Assembly (NCBI GenBank): GCA_035578155.1
Contig: JAPWDM010000004.1
Location: 57,462,660 to 57,526,659, forward strand
Direction of reading: 5' to 3'
Length of the DNA stretch: 64,000 nt
Source: Brachynemurus nebulosus
Taxonomy: Eukaryota; Arthropoda; Insecta; Neuroptera; Myrmeleontidae
Shown: in pieces, positions 10,501-23,639 of the stretch
Layout: every line of letters begins with the position of its first letter
Numbering within the stretch: the stretch's first letter is position 1
Program-made: the position numbers and the translations under genes
The notes under the pieces: generated by a model
Seen by the model: only the letters and a program-made list of their open reading frames with translations
Told to the model about the DNA's origin: nothing
The model's database searches: none

Positions 10501-10691
10501 AATAGTGTAAAAATTATTATTTTTCCATTTTAATACTTTCATTTTTTCTACTTTTTTTTAAATAATTTACAATAGAGTCTTTAATTTAGCTGATGATGAA
10601 AGATTTTTGGTCTAAATAACAATATTAAATTTATTCTATCAAAATATTCTTAGCTGCTTCCTTAAAGTGTCGGAATTATGGACATTTACCT

Positions 10692-11120
10692 TATATCAGT
10701 GAGAGGGAACCTACAACACAAATAATAGACCTTTTAGGCAACTTAGATGAAAGTAAAATCGACGACATATATAGATTTGTATGCGGAGCCCTAAAATTAA
10801 GAAGTTTTGCTTTAGAAGAGTGATAAGCTCGCACGATCGCAGAAAACTTTAGCAATGTACTAGTAACTGTTATTGTTTATCATTTGATTCATATATGTAC
10901 TTATACACTATTAATTGATTTATTGATCTATTTATTTACATAAATATTAATTAATTAATTTATTAATTTATAAATTTATTTATTAAATTACGTTAATTAA
11001 TTTTATACATACTATGTTTCGTTATTTAAGTTTAGATATTTTTTATTGCATTCTTTGTAATGTCAATCCTGTAAAGGTTTATTGCAAAATACAGTCATTT
11101 TGAAATTTGAAATTTGAATT
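10692..11120 (+). pseudogene. LINE ORF C-terminal end and 3' UTR
   Basis: Resumes after the transposon: ISEREPTTQIIDLLGNLDES and YRFVCGALKLRSFALEE, then TGA at 10821-10823. Such KLRSFxL endings close many insect LINE ORF2s. About 300 bp of AT-rich 3' UTR follows, ending in the short tandem GAAATTTGAAATTTGAATT near 11102-11120. No long poly(A) was seen. Confidence 0.8.
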
Positions 11121-11465
11121 AGGTACCTAAAAGAAAAAAGAAATTTAAGTACCTAAAAAAGAAAGAGAAAATAGATTATGTACCTAAAAAAGAAAAGGAA
11201 ATGAATTAAGTACTTAAAATAGAAAAGAGAACATTAAGTGCCTAAAAAAAGAAAGGAAAAATATATCATGTACCTAAAAAAAAAAGAAGAAAAAAAATTA
11301 AATAACTAAAAGAGAAAAGAGAAAATTTAGTTCCTAAAAAAGAAAAGAGAAAATAGATTACGTACCTAAAAAGGAAGAGGAAATGAATTAAGTACTTAAA
11401 AATGAAAAGAAAAAATTAAGTGGCTAAAAAAGAAGAGAAAATAAATTAAGTACCTAAAAGAAAAA
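11121..11465. repeat. Minisatellite, 27-32 bp units with higher-order structure
   Basis: About 11-12 tandem units follow the pattern GTACCTAAAAAAGAAAAGRG then AAATNRATTA. Units 2-5 and 8-11 match each other better than their neighbours, giving a higher-order period of about 121 bp. It lies between the LINE 3' end and the hairpin terminus of the Helitron-like element. Confidence 0.85.
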
Positions 11466-12912
11466 CGCCGTGAGCAGCGGGGGCCCCATCACGGAAGTCG
11501 AATTGTTCACTTCATCTTCGGTATTGAATGTCTACAAGCGAAATTTGATTGAAAGTCTACAAGCGATTCGTCATTTTGGTGGTTTCACAACTGACGATGA
11601 GTGTCAGGCTGATTGGGGCTTTAAAAAAAGGTTTTAAGTTTTTAAGGGCTGAATCTCAGTAAATTTCAATTTTGTGCCGATAGCAGTTAGAAGGAAAAAA
11701 GCCAACACAATTCGTACGAGGGCATTCCTACCCATGCTTATTCGCCAATTGCCTTTGTGTTTTATTTTCAATTATTAAAAAGGGACCTTAAATAGTAAAC
11801 TGGAAGGCTTTTATAAAGATAGTTTTCCTTTCCAAAAAAAAAATTTATATTATAAATAGTTAATAAAAATCCAAAATTCCTCCTTTATAAATAAACAGTG
11901 ACTTTAATAACATTTTTAAATTACTTAATATGTATGTATTGCATTTGTTATAAAAGTAAGTACATTTTTTTTTTTTTAATTTAAAAAATTACTATTCGCC
12001 TACTTGTATTAGAATAAAACTAAACATTTAAAACACATTTACCAATACCGTTGAATTTCGATGTAAAAATGGGAGAAGTGGGGGGGGGAAGTAACATGGA
12101 AATGGCTAAAAGGCACTAGCTGGATACTAATTCAATACACGTACAAAATTTCAGCCCTCTAGGTTTCCTTAGAGATCCTCTAGACCTAAAAATTAAAGAA
12201 ATATTGGCGTAAAGATCGTGGGGGTCAAGGTTAAAAGTTGAAACCTCCGAAAAGCAGTGACTGACTATTAAATTAACCTATACACAAAATTTCAGCCCTC
12301 TAGGTTTATTTGGAGAGATTTTGACCCGAACCAAACTGTTAAAAAACAATAAAAATCATGTTCTTTTTGGTATAAAATGGTGGGGGTAAGGGTTAAAAGT
12401 TGAGACCCCCAGAAGGCACCCCCTTGATACTAACTCACTCCGAATACAAAATTTCAGCCCTCTAGGTTTATTTGGGTGACGTGTGCGAGTGGACAAACTT
12501 CGAAAACGTCGAAAAAGCATGAAATTGTAGCTTGAAAATGAGGGGGTGGGGGAAAAATATTAAAGCCTCCAAAAAGCACAACCTAGGTACGAATTTTATC
12601 AACACACCAAATTTCAATCCTCTACGTTAATTCTGGGGGGCTGGGGACGTGTTAGATCCAGCCAAAATCGTTTTTCCCCCTCTACTCCCTCCATATCACC
12701 CTAAGAAGCTGGATTTTGGATATGTTATAGGTAATTGATCGAAACATTATTTCAAACCGGTTTGGAAAAGTTTTATTGTTTTGTTGTGCCCACCACCCCC
12801 TTAAAAGTTGGATCGAATCCAAAATTTGCTCAAAATTTGACCCCACTTTGATAGTATTGTTGTGCATAGGCCAACATAGGGGAGCCGTACACATATATTA
12901 AAAGGTAGCGGG

Positions 12913-14788
<1,876 letters not shown>

Positions 14789-14907
14789 CAACAAGCAAAA
14801 AAATTATAGAAAGATTGGCGTAGTAAAATCGTAGGGGTAAGGGTTAAAAGTTAAAACATCCAAAAAGTAGTGGCTGGCTATTAACTTGACCTATACACAA
14901 ATAACCT

Positions 14908-15810
14908 CTCCGGATAAGATAGGTGAATCTGCCTGAGGTCCAAACTGGGTCGGGGTTTCGAGTTGTACCAAAATGTTCAATTTTGGACTTTTCCCGATTT
15001 TCCACCTTCCATCGCCCCAAGTGCATAAGTATTACATATATGTACACCCCCGTCACAAAATTTAAGACCACTTCAATTTTTTTTTTTTTAAATGGTTTTA
15101 TCTATGTAATGAAAACTTTAAACAACGTTGTGTATACGATTTGACTACACATTTGGCTTCCAATCTATGCACTTGTTTAAATTATTTAGGCATTTCTTTG
15201 ACGATCACCTCAGATCAAAGTATGAAAGTGCATATTCTCTATTTTTTTTAAAAATTGAAATATAATTTTTTAATAGATAAAAATTAAGTAGCCGCTTTCT
15301 ATATACTGACAAAGTTTCAGATTTTTTTGAATTTTCGACTTCTTGCCCTTTCCTTGTCAGTTAAAAATTGTCGTACAGTGATGACAAAAAACGAAATTAA
15401 AGGAAAAAAGTGATCTTTTTGAATATAATATTAAAAGTAATTGAAAAATAATTCTTCGAACTAATATTAAGCTTTGAACGTAAAAGCTCCATTTTAAATT
15501 CTTACATCAAGTTTTTTTAACCATAAATCAAAAATAGTAAAACATAAAATAGTTTTAAGGAAAAATTCTGAAAGTAGAAATTCTAGGCTTTCATTCTGTA
15601 TGAAAATCAACGCTCTCTCATTTATTTTGCCGAAAATGCAGGGACTTAAACATAAAACACTATTTTTTTAAAGACATGTAAAATCTCCAGAAAGTTTAGG
15701 ACCATATCTAATAATACTACATATCTTTTTGGTCCTAAACTGTGGCGAACCCTACCATGGCACCCCGACCCAGGTTGAACCTTAGGCAGATTCACCTATC
15801 TTATCCGGAG
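14908..15810. mobile_element. 0.9 kb TIR element inside the Helitron-like copy
   Basis: The left end CTCCGGATAAGATAGGTGAA and the right end (TTCACCTATCTTATCCGGAG) are inverted, with about 38 bp of similarity continuing through a CTGGGTCGGGG block. It interrupts a monomer between ACACAAA and TTTCA. No transposase was recognised, and no clean target duplication was seen, so the superfamily is open. Confidence 0.7.
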
Positions 15811-16545
15811 GGGTCCTTTCAACCATCTAGGTTCATTTGGGGAGATTTTGATCCAAACAAAACTGCTAAAAAACAAGGAAAATTATGTTTTCTTTAGTAT
15901 AAAAATGGTGGGGGTAAGGGTTAAAAGTTGAGACCCCCACAAGGCACGCCCTTGATACTAACTGAATCCGAATGCAAAATTTCATCCCTCTAAGTTTATT
16001 TGGGTGGCCTGTACGAGTGGTGCAAACTTCGAAAACGTCAAAAAAGCATGAAATTGTAGCAAAAATGGTGGGGGTGGGGGTAAAATATTAAAACTTCCAA
16101 AAAGCACACCCTAGGTACGAGCTCTATCAACGTACCAAGTTTCAACCCTCTACGTTAATTCTGGGGGACTGGGGGCGTGTTGGATCCAGCCAAAATACTT
16201 TTTGCCCCCAAAATAATTTTTTCCCCTTATTTTGGATATGTTGTAGATAATTGGCGAAAACAGTATCTCCAACCAGTTTGGAAAAGTTTTATTGATTTGT
16301 TGCCCCTCACCACCCCCTTAAATATTGGGTCGGATTCAAAATTTTTTCAAAATTTGACCCCACTTTGATAGTATTGTTGTGCATCTGAATGAGCCCCACT
16401 TACCAAATTTCAGCTCACATCAGACATTTTTTTCTTCAGAATCGTATTCTACGGGCCCCAAAACGGATAGCGCCCCTACTCTCGCCTCGTCTCGTTTTTA
16501 TCGTATAAGCTATATGAGTCTAATTTTTTCAGTTGAAAAATTTGA

Positions 16546-18320
16546 CTAAAAAATAATATTTCCAATGTTCAATATAATCAAACACGTGGGTTAAAGACGG
16601 GCCTGTTGTTTTTATTTATCACTTAACGCTACCCAACGGCAAAAGTATACATAAATACAATATGGCATTCCAAAAAATAACAACATTTATAATAAAAAAT
16701 ATCATTATCCACCTTAGAAACACTTCCATTAAATTTTTACGTTATTACGGAACAGCGCGCCATTTTTGATAAAATTAATAATAATCCAATAATCCAATAC
16801 TAAAAAAACACTTACAAGGAACCTTATCCAACTGTACCTCTCAAAAATTTTTGAAACTGTGCTTGATTGTACATCTTATCAAAACTAATCACGAATCATT
16901 TTTCGTTGGCTGGTGAAATTCAAGGGGATGATTTGATTTTTTTACAATTTGTTAAATATAATATCTTTGAAATGATAAGAGCTTTGGTAGGGAAACTATA
17001 TATATACTTGTAAGTGGTTTTCCAAGATCTTTATCATGATACAAAAATTAAAGTTATAAAATCATTGACGTTTCATTTTCCATCTCTAACCCCTAATTAT
17101 ATCCGGTATACCACAGAATATATCAGAAGGAACACTACTATCTTGTGTCTGTAATTGGCAGTGTGCACTTCTGAGCACGTTAGGCTACTTAGTATTCACT
17201 CGTTCGGTAGTAGTGGATGAGCGTAGGTCAATTGTTTTGATCACGTTTTGATTGTTATGGCCATTATTACCACCACTGAACGAAACCACATACGTGCGTA
17301 AGTAGTATTATGTATACCTATGCGACACCACGCAACAGACCTCAAATCACTCACACACACGACAGATCACACAAATACCATATTGGTATCCTAAACCCAG
17401 TGCACATATATAACATATTGTGGGATAGTTTCCATCTTTGTTTGGTTACACTGGTTTCAGTATCATAGAGATAGCAGTGTTACCTCTGTACTCTGTGTGG
17501 TATACTTTGGTAAGCGAGGAGACTGTTATGTTGTGTTAATAAAAGAGTTGTTAATTAATATATATTTTACATCACATCAACTTATTTCTTTTTACATAAA
17601 TACATCTTTGTTAATAATAATTAGGGAAAAATTTTAAAAATTTTTTGTTTATTTATTTGCATAAAGACTTGTCTTATTAGGGTTTAGAACCCTAACAATA
17701 AGTTAGAATTTTATGAATAGAATTTCTTCATTACTACTTTAATTTGTGGTAAATAAATAAACGGTAACTTTGATAGTACTACAATAGGTTTTGTTTTACT
17801 TATTATGAATATATATTATATTTTCCTTTCCTCTCCAATACGAGAAAACACTGAAATATTTAGAATATAGAGGTTCACCCTTATGATATTAAGGAAAAAA
17901 GTTTCTTCAAATAATCTTGTTGAAAATCACTGTCATCAATTTTTATGAGGCGTTGTTCTACATCAGCTGAAAAAAGAAGTGAGTGAAATGAACAATAATT
18001 CATTAATAAAATAAAAATAAACTTACTCTATATAATATGTAAATTATAATGTGAAAAAGTATAAAAATATTATTTTATTTTTTAAATTGAATACGTGCCG
18101 TGAATTTAAAATAATAAATATCCTTCACGTTATTATACAAACACAGTTACATAGACTTAAAGGAATGTCTCATCTATGGGTTTAAAGAGAGAAATACCTT
18201 AAGTTTTAGACAGAAAAAAAATTGATTTTTTTCCAAAAAATATTTTACCAAACATATTTTGTATTATTAACTTCTACGTGATCTAAACTTCTATGCCAAC
18301 GAAACGATTCTTTTAATATA
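16546..18320. other. Non-coding stretch with LTR-like promoter signals
   Basis: No protein-like frame was found. Between 17140 and 17580 there is less AT-rich sequence with a TATATAA box (about 17407), an AATAAA (about 17541) and a pyrimidine-rich end, an arrangement seen in LTRs. No TG...CA ends or target duplication could be fixed, so a solo LTR is only a weak suggestion. Confidence 0.25.
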
Positions 18321-18830
18321 AAAAAACGCCGTGAGCAGCGGGGCCCCATCACGGTAGTCGAATTTTCCCCTTCATCTTCGGTATTGAATGTCTACAAGCG
18401 AAATGTGATTGAAAGTCTACAACCGAATTGTCATTTTGTTGGTTTCAAAACTGGTGATGAGTGTTCGGCTGATCGAGGCTTTAAAAAAAGGTTTTAAGTA
18501 TTTAAGGGCTGTATCTCAGTAAATTTCAATTTTGTGCCGAAAACAGGTAGCAGATAAAAAGCCAACACAATTCGTACGAGGACATTCCTGCCCATGTTTA
18601 TCCGCTAATTGCCTTTATGTTTTAGTTTTAAAAATTAAAAAAGGACCTTAAATAGTAAACTGGAAGGCCTTTATAAAGATATTTTTTCTTTCCAAAAAAA
18701 TCCAAAATTTCTATTTTATAAATACTAAAAATCCAAAATTCCTAATTTATAAATAAACAGTGACTTTAATAACATTTTTAAATTACTTAATATGTATGTA
18801 TTTCATTTGTCATAAAAGTAAGTTCACTTT

Positions 18831-18954
18831 TTAGTCGAATTTTCTCCGAAAAATTAGACTTATACAGTCTATACGATAAGAGCTGCGAGAGGCGAGACCA
18901 GGGGCGCTATCCGTTTTCGGACCCGTAGAACACGATTATGTAAAAAAAAAGATG

Positions 18955-19043
<89 letters not shown>

Positions 19044-20550
19044 CCCGCAACCTTTTAATATGTGTAGGGCCCCCCTATGGAAGTTAAGAGATGAAATTTG
19101 GTAAGTGGGGCTTATTCCGATGCACAACAATACTTTCAAAGTGGGGTCAAATTTTGGGCAAATTTTTTTTCGGACCCGACCTTTAAGGGGGTGGTGGGGG
19201 GCCGAAAAGCAATAAAACTTTTCCAAACCGGTTTTAAATAATGTTTCGGTCAATTATCTACAACATATCCAAAATTCAGCTTCCTAGGATGGTATGGTGG
19301 GAGTAGAGGGGGGAAAAACGATTTTCGCTGGATCTAACAGGCCCCCAGCCCCCCAGAATTAACGTAGAGGGTTGAAATTTGGTGTGTTGATAAAATTCGT
19401 ACCTAGGTTGTGCCTTTTGGAGGTTTTAATATTTTACCCCCACCCCCCTCATTTTTAAGCTACAATTTCATGCATTTTCGACGTTTTCGAAGTTTGTACC
19501 ACTCGCACAGGTCACCCGAATAAACCTAGAGGGCTGAAATTTTGTATTCGGATTGAGTTAGTATCAAAGGGGTGCCTTTTGGGGGTCTCGACTTTTAACC
19601 CCTACCCCCACCATTTTTATACCCAAAAGAACATGATTTTTCTTGTTTTTTAACAGTTTCGTTCGGGTCAAAATCTCCCCAAATAAACCTAGAGGGCTGA
19701 AATTTGGTGTACAGGTTAAGCTAATAGCCAGACACTGTTTTTTGGAGGTTTCAACTTTTAACCCTTACCCCCACGATTTTTACGCCAATATTTCCTTAAT
19801 TTTTTTGCTTGTTTTCTAACATGTCTAGAGACTCCATAAGGAAACCTAGAGGGCTGAAATTTTGTACGTGTATTCAGTTAGTATCCAGCTAGTACCTTGT
19901 AGGGAGTCCGCATCACTTTTCCCCCCACTTCTCCCATTTTTACATCGGAATTGAATGCTATTGTTAAATGTGTTTTAAAAGCATTATGTTTATTCTAAAT
20001 ACAAGTAGGCGAATAGTAATTTTAAAAAATTTAAAAAAAAAGTGAACTTACTTTTATGACAAATGAAATACATACATATTAAGTAATTTAAAAATGTTAT
20101 TAAAGTCACTGTTTATTTATAAATTAGGAATTTTGGATTTTTAGTATTTATAAAATAGAAATTTTGGATTTTTTTGGAAAGAAAAAATATCTTTATAAAG
20201 GCCTTCCAGTTTACTATTTAAGGTCCTTTTTTAATTTTTAAAACTAAAACATAAAGGCAATTAACGGATAAACATGGGCAGGAATGTCCTCGTACGAATT
20301 GTGTTGGCTTTTTTTCTGCTACCTGTTTTCGGCACAAAATTGAAATTTACTGAGATACAGCCCTTAAATACTTAAAACCTTTTTTTAAAGCCTCGATCAG
20401 CCGAACACTCATCACCAGTTTTGAAACCAACAAAATGACAATTCGGTTGTAGACTTTCAATCACATTTCGCTTGTAGACATTCAATACCGAAGATGAAGG
20501 GGAAAATTCGACTACCGTGATGGGGCCCCGCTGCTCACGGCGTTTTTTTT
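18831..20550 (+). mobile_element. Helitron-like element, copy 3, complete reference copy (1.72 kb)
   Basis: It starts TTAGTCGAATTTTCTCCG and ends with the inverted motif GGGGAAAATTCGACTA, followed by the hairpin CCGTGA...TCACGG (20515-20540), CG and a T-run. Internal order: a (TA)n at 18959-19040, about five diverged monomers of 150-180 bp, then an AT-rich block. No target duplication other than T residues. Subterminal inverted repeats, a terminal hairpin, internal tandem repeats and T-run insertion match Helentron-derived elements such as DINE-1/HINE in general plan (inference). No Rep/helicase gene is present. Confidence 0.6.
18959..19040. repeat. (TA)n microsatellite at fixed internal position of the Helitron-like family
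   Basis: About 80 bp of AT repeats between GATGTCTGAT and TTTCCCGCAACC. In the copy at 53233 the same site has only ATATATA, so the tract expanded within the element. Confidence 0.9.
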
Positions 20551-20553
20551 TTT
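20515..20553 (+). other. Terminal hairpin plus T-run of the Helitron-like family
   Basis: The stem CCGTGA/TCACGG encloses a GC-rich loop containing GGGGCCCC and is followed by CG and eleven T. The diverged copy at 22778-22812 keeps the stem (CCTGA/TCAGG) with one compensated base pair, which supports a structural role, for example as a rolling-circle termination signal (inference). Confidence 0.5.
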
Positions 20554-21586
20554 AAATTTTTTAAAATTACTATTCGCCTACTTGTATTTAGAATAAACAT
20601 AATGCTTTTAAAACACATTTAACAATAGCATTCAATTCCGATGTAAAAATGGGAGAAGTGGGGGGAAAAGTGAGGCGGACTCCCTACAAGGTACTAGCTG
20701 GATACTAACTGAATACACGTACAAAATTTCAGCCCTCTAGGTTTCCTTATGGAGTCTCTAGACGTGTTAGAAAACAAGCAAAAAAATTAAGGAAATATTG
20801 GCGTAAAAATCGTGGGGGTAAGGGTTAAAAGTTGAAACCTCCAAAAAACAGTGTCTGGCTATTAGCTTAACCTGTACACCAAATTTCAGCCCTCTAGGTT
20901 TATTTGGGGAGATTTTGACCCGAACGAAACTGTTAAAAAACAAGAAAAATCATGTTCTTTTGGGTATAAAAATGGTGGGGGTAGGGGTTAAAAGTCGAGA
21001 CCCCCAAAAGGCACCCCCTTGATACTAACTCAATCCGAATACAAAATTTCAGCCCTCTAGGTTTATTCGGGTGACCTGTGCGAGTGGTACAAACTTCGAA
21101 AACGTCGAAAATGCATGAATTGTAGCTTAAAAATGAGGGGGGTGGGGGTAAAATATTAAAACCTCCAAAAAGCACAACCTAGGTACGAACTTTATCAACA
21201 CACCAAATTTCAACCCTCTACGTTAATTCTGGGGGGCTGGGGGCCTGTTAGATCCAGCGAAAATCGTTTTTCCCCCCTCTACTCCCACCATATCATCCTA
21301 GGAAGCTGAATTTTGGATATGTTGTAGATAATTGACCGAAACATTATTTAAAACCGGTTTGGAAAACTATTATTGCTTTTCCGCCCCCCACCACCCCCTT
21401 AAAGGTCGGGTCAGAAAAAAAATTTGCCCAAAATTTGACCCCACTTTGATAGTATGAGGTGCCTCGTGTTCGTGTTCTACGGGTCCGAAAACGGATAGCG
21501 CCCCTACTCTCGCCTCTCGCAGCTCTTATCGTATAGACTGTATAAGTCTAATTTTTTGGAGAAAATTCGACTAAAAAATTTTTTGG

Positions 21587-22359
21587 TTGCATATAATATG
21601 TTAGAGACATGGAAAAAATTTTAAAATTTTTAGATAACAATAACGGTTGCTAGGGTGTCTATCATTTAAGAATCTGTGCAGTGACATGCTCCAACAAAGG
21701 ACTTCTACAGCTACCATTATTCTAATGTTGAAAAAATGCCAAATTTTAAAAGCAAAGAGCAGTACTTTTTTTGTTAAAAAATTTCCAAAATTGTCTTTAT
21801 TTTCGCCTGTCTAAAGGTATTTTTCTCCTTAATAGGTGGTCGTAAGTGAAAGTACTGAACGTAGAATAAAATGAACAGAGAATAGATATTGATATTACAA
21901 TTGTTATAGTGTACATTAATAGTTTTTTTCTACTCCTACTTTTAAAAGTAACATTTTGCGCACGGCCAACTATATGTAAAAATCAACAATTGCCACACAA
22001 TGCGGAAAAGAGCGTGCGAAATAATTTCCCACGGCTTAACATAATAAAAAAGTTGGCCGCGTCCTTGATTTAGTATATATCTTCCACATAAATAATACTA
22101 AAAATATACACATGTAAGTTGATTATTAATTATTGTTTCCATAGTTTCAAAGTATGCTTTTGCAAAAATTTGAACATCTTACCATTGACATTATAAATTT
22201 AAAAAATTTTTACCACTTTTATAAATTTTATTTTAATTAATTATTTATGTTAAATTTGCTCTTATTTGAACAATTTTTCGATTAAATCAATGATTTCGCT
22301 GCAATCAAAATGGCAACTCTCGAAAAACTCACGCTGTATATATGGCCGTAATAGCTGAA
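21587..22359. other. AT-rich stretch, no gene seen
   Basis: No coding region or array was recognised. TGGCAACTCTCGAAAAACTC at 22312-22331 recurs inverted at about 23260-23280. Confidence 0.4.
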
Positions 22360-22690
22360 TTTTCAGATGAGATCCATCAGGATACTGCGGACTCTAGAAC
22401 GCCGAAAATTAACTGTCGAAGCGATTTTATGACAAAAATCTTTTTACGATTAAAAAGCTAAATTATTTTGGGTGGATATAAGTAATGTTAAATGGCATCC
22501 TCAAGACGCTGGCGAACCGCTATAAATTATGGTATATGAGGTTCGCCAGGATCCTGAAGTCCCAGAAGCTCCAACAAATAACTATCCAACGGATTTTAAA
22601 ACTTTTTTCATTGCTAGAGACCTAAACTGTTTTAGATGGATATAAGTCATGTTAAATGAAGTCCTTAAGAAATCCATTAGTCCATAAAAT
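22360..22690 (+). repeat. 119-bp-unit repeat family, diverged 2-3 units
   Basis: Units contain GATTTTATGACAAAAATCTTT or GATTTTAAAACTTTTTTCA, then TTAAAAAGCTAAATTATTTT, GATGGATATAAG and a CCAGGATCC/CCTGAAGTCCC block. The same order occurs in better-kept arrays at 62680-63490 and 46256-46540. GGCGAACC...GGTTCGCC at about 22510-22548 forms a local hairpin. Confidence 0.55.
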
Positions 22691-22739
22691 TAAGTCCATA
22701 AGTTACATGAGATAAAACAACTTCAGTTAGAATCAAATG

Positions 22740-22815
22740 TCTTGGAAATACTGAAGATGAAGTGGAAAATTTGGCTCTCCTGATGGGGTTCTGCTGTTCA
22801 GGCAGTTTTTTTTTT
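22740..22815 (+). mobile_element. 3' end fragment of the Helitron-like family
   Basis: GAAGATGAAGTGGAAAATTT, then CCTGATGGGG...TTCAGGCAG and a T-run, match the last 75 bp of the family (compare 20490-20553). They directly follow the 119-bp repeat units, so those units may be the body of a related element. Confidence 0.55.
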
Positions 22816-23180
22816 AAATAGTGTGTCGTATCTGCTGGCATTTCTAGGGTAATTCTTACTGTATATATCTAACATAAGAAATTCCAAATTTTTTCCATTA
22901 TTACCCAAAGTATTTTAAGTTTAACCACAAAATTTATTTTAGTTCCATATTCACTAAACTCCATTGATGTATAATTTAGTGACATGATTATTCGATTTTA
23001 CTGTCCAGCTGACTTAAATTTTATTTTGATAAGGATATAAGGCACAGATGAGTAGAATTACAGATGAATAAAGAAGAACACTAAATTGACATTTTAGTAA
23101 ATTAAAATTCTCTCTCACGTAATTAGATGAAATTTTCCTTTAGATATTTAATTAAACCCTTTAGTAGTAAACATATAAGG

Positions 23181-23184
<4 letters not shown>

Positions 23185-23255
<71 letters not shown>

Positions 23256-23281
23256 TGTGCGAGTTTTTCGAGAGTTGCCAA
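23185..23281. repeat. (TA)n tract with inverted flank
   Basis: About 65 bp of TA repeats, then GCGAGTTTTTCGAGAGTTGCCA, of which the last 20 bp are the reverse complement of 22312-22331. The two flanks may be ends of one 0.97 kb element that includes the 119-bp units and hairpin fragment. Confidence 0.5.
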
Positions 23282-23639
23282 TTTTATTACAGCCAAACCG
23301 TTCATTTAATCGAAAAATTGATTGCTATAGTCAGGAGCTTTATAGCTCTTATGGTTTTCGAGCGATGATACAAACTTATAAATGGGACTATATATTAATT
23401 TTTCGATAAAACTGATCTAGTGCGTTAATTAACAACATAAATGAGCAAAAAATTTCTTTTACCAAGTTTAATTTTTTAATTTTTCTTTAATTTATCAGTT
23501 AGGCGGTAAAAATATCCATATGTACTTGAGGCTACTTCAACCGATAGTGTTTTTCTTGGTTACATTCCCATTACATCCAAGAAAAGAACCTTTTCCAGTA
23601 CCATTTCTATCATAAAAATTTGGTTGTAATAGAAATGGC

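Larger units (their letters stand above)
6800..10691 (+). mobile_element. Pogo-like (Tc1/mariner superfamily) transposon, 3.9 kb, structurally complete
   Basis: Terminal inverted repeats AGGTAAATGTCCATAATTCC...GGAATTATGGACATTTACCT (about 27 bp) are flanked by TA at 6798-6799 and 10692-10693, the pogo target duplication. Inside is one spliced transposase gene with catalytic residues present and no frame break after splicing. Copies of the TIR core TGTCGRAATTA cluster just inside both ends. It sits in the LINE so exactly that excising it with one TA restores the LINE codons. The intact gene and well-matched ends suggest recent insertion and possible activity (inference). Confidence 0.92.
2896..11120 (+). 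mobile_element. 5'-truncated, decayed LINE (non-LTR retrotransposon) broken by four nested insertions
   Basis: Five separated pieces encode, in order, reverse transcriptase fingers and palm, the segment after the catalytic motif, the thumb/connection, and the C-terminal Cys/His domain with its stop and an AT-rich 3' UTR. The pieces are 2896-3678, 3982-4146, 5048-5707, 6575-6799 and 10692-11120. Removing each insertion together with one copy of its target duplication brings neighbouring coding pieces back into register. The LINE itself also has internal frameshifts (about 3472, about 4030, about 6690) and stops, so it was dead or dying when invaded. The clade is not assigned; it resembles the R1/Jockey-like group with a C-terminal zinc-knuckle-like motif. 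Confidence 0.85.
18321..21586 (-). mobile_element. Helitron-like element, copy 2 (minus), split by a complete copy of its own family
   Basis: Segments 18321-18830 and 20551-21586 together form one minus-strand element: the terminal hairpin region next to an A-run at 18321, and the TAGTCGAATTTTCTCC end near 21575. Between them lies a full plus-strand copy (18831-20550), inserted in a T-run that separates the two halves. The result is a 3.3 kb block in which each half finds its inverted partner. Non-coding. Confidence 0.6.

Noticed and set aside
17140..17580. Solo LTR
   Set aside because: TATA and AATAAA signals are suitably placed, but no TG...CA ends with matching target duplication could be found, so it is only mentioned in the region note.
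20933..21175. Possible protein encoded by the tandem monomers of the Helitron-like family
   Set aside because: Frames are not conserved between monomers or copies, and the differences include indels not in multiples of three.
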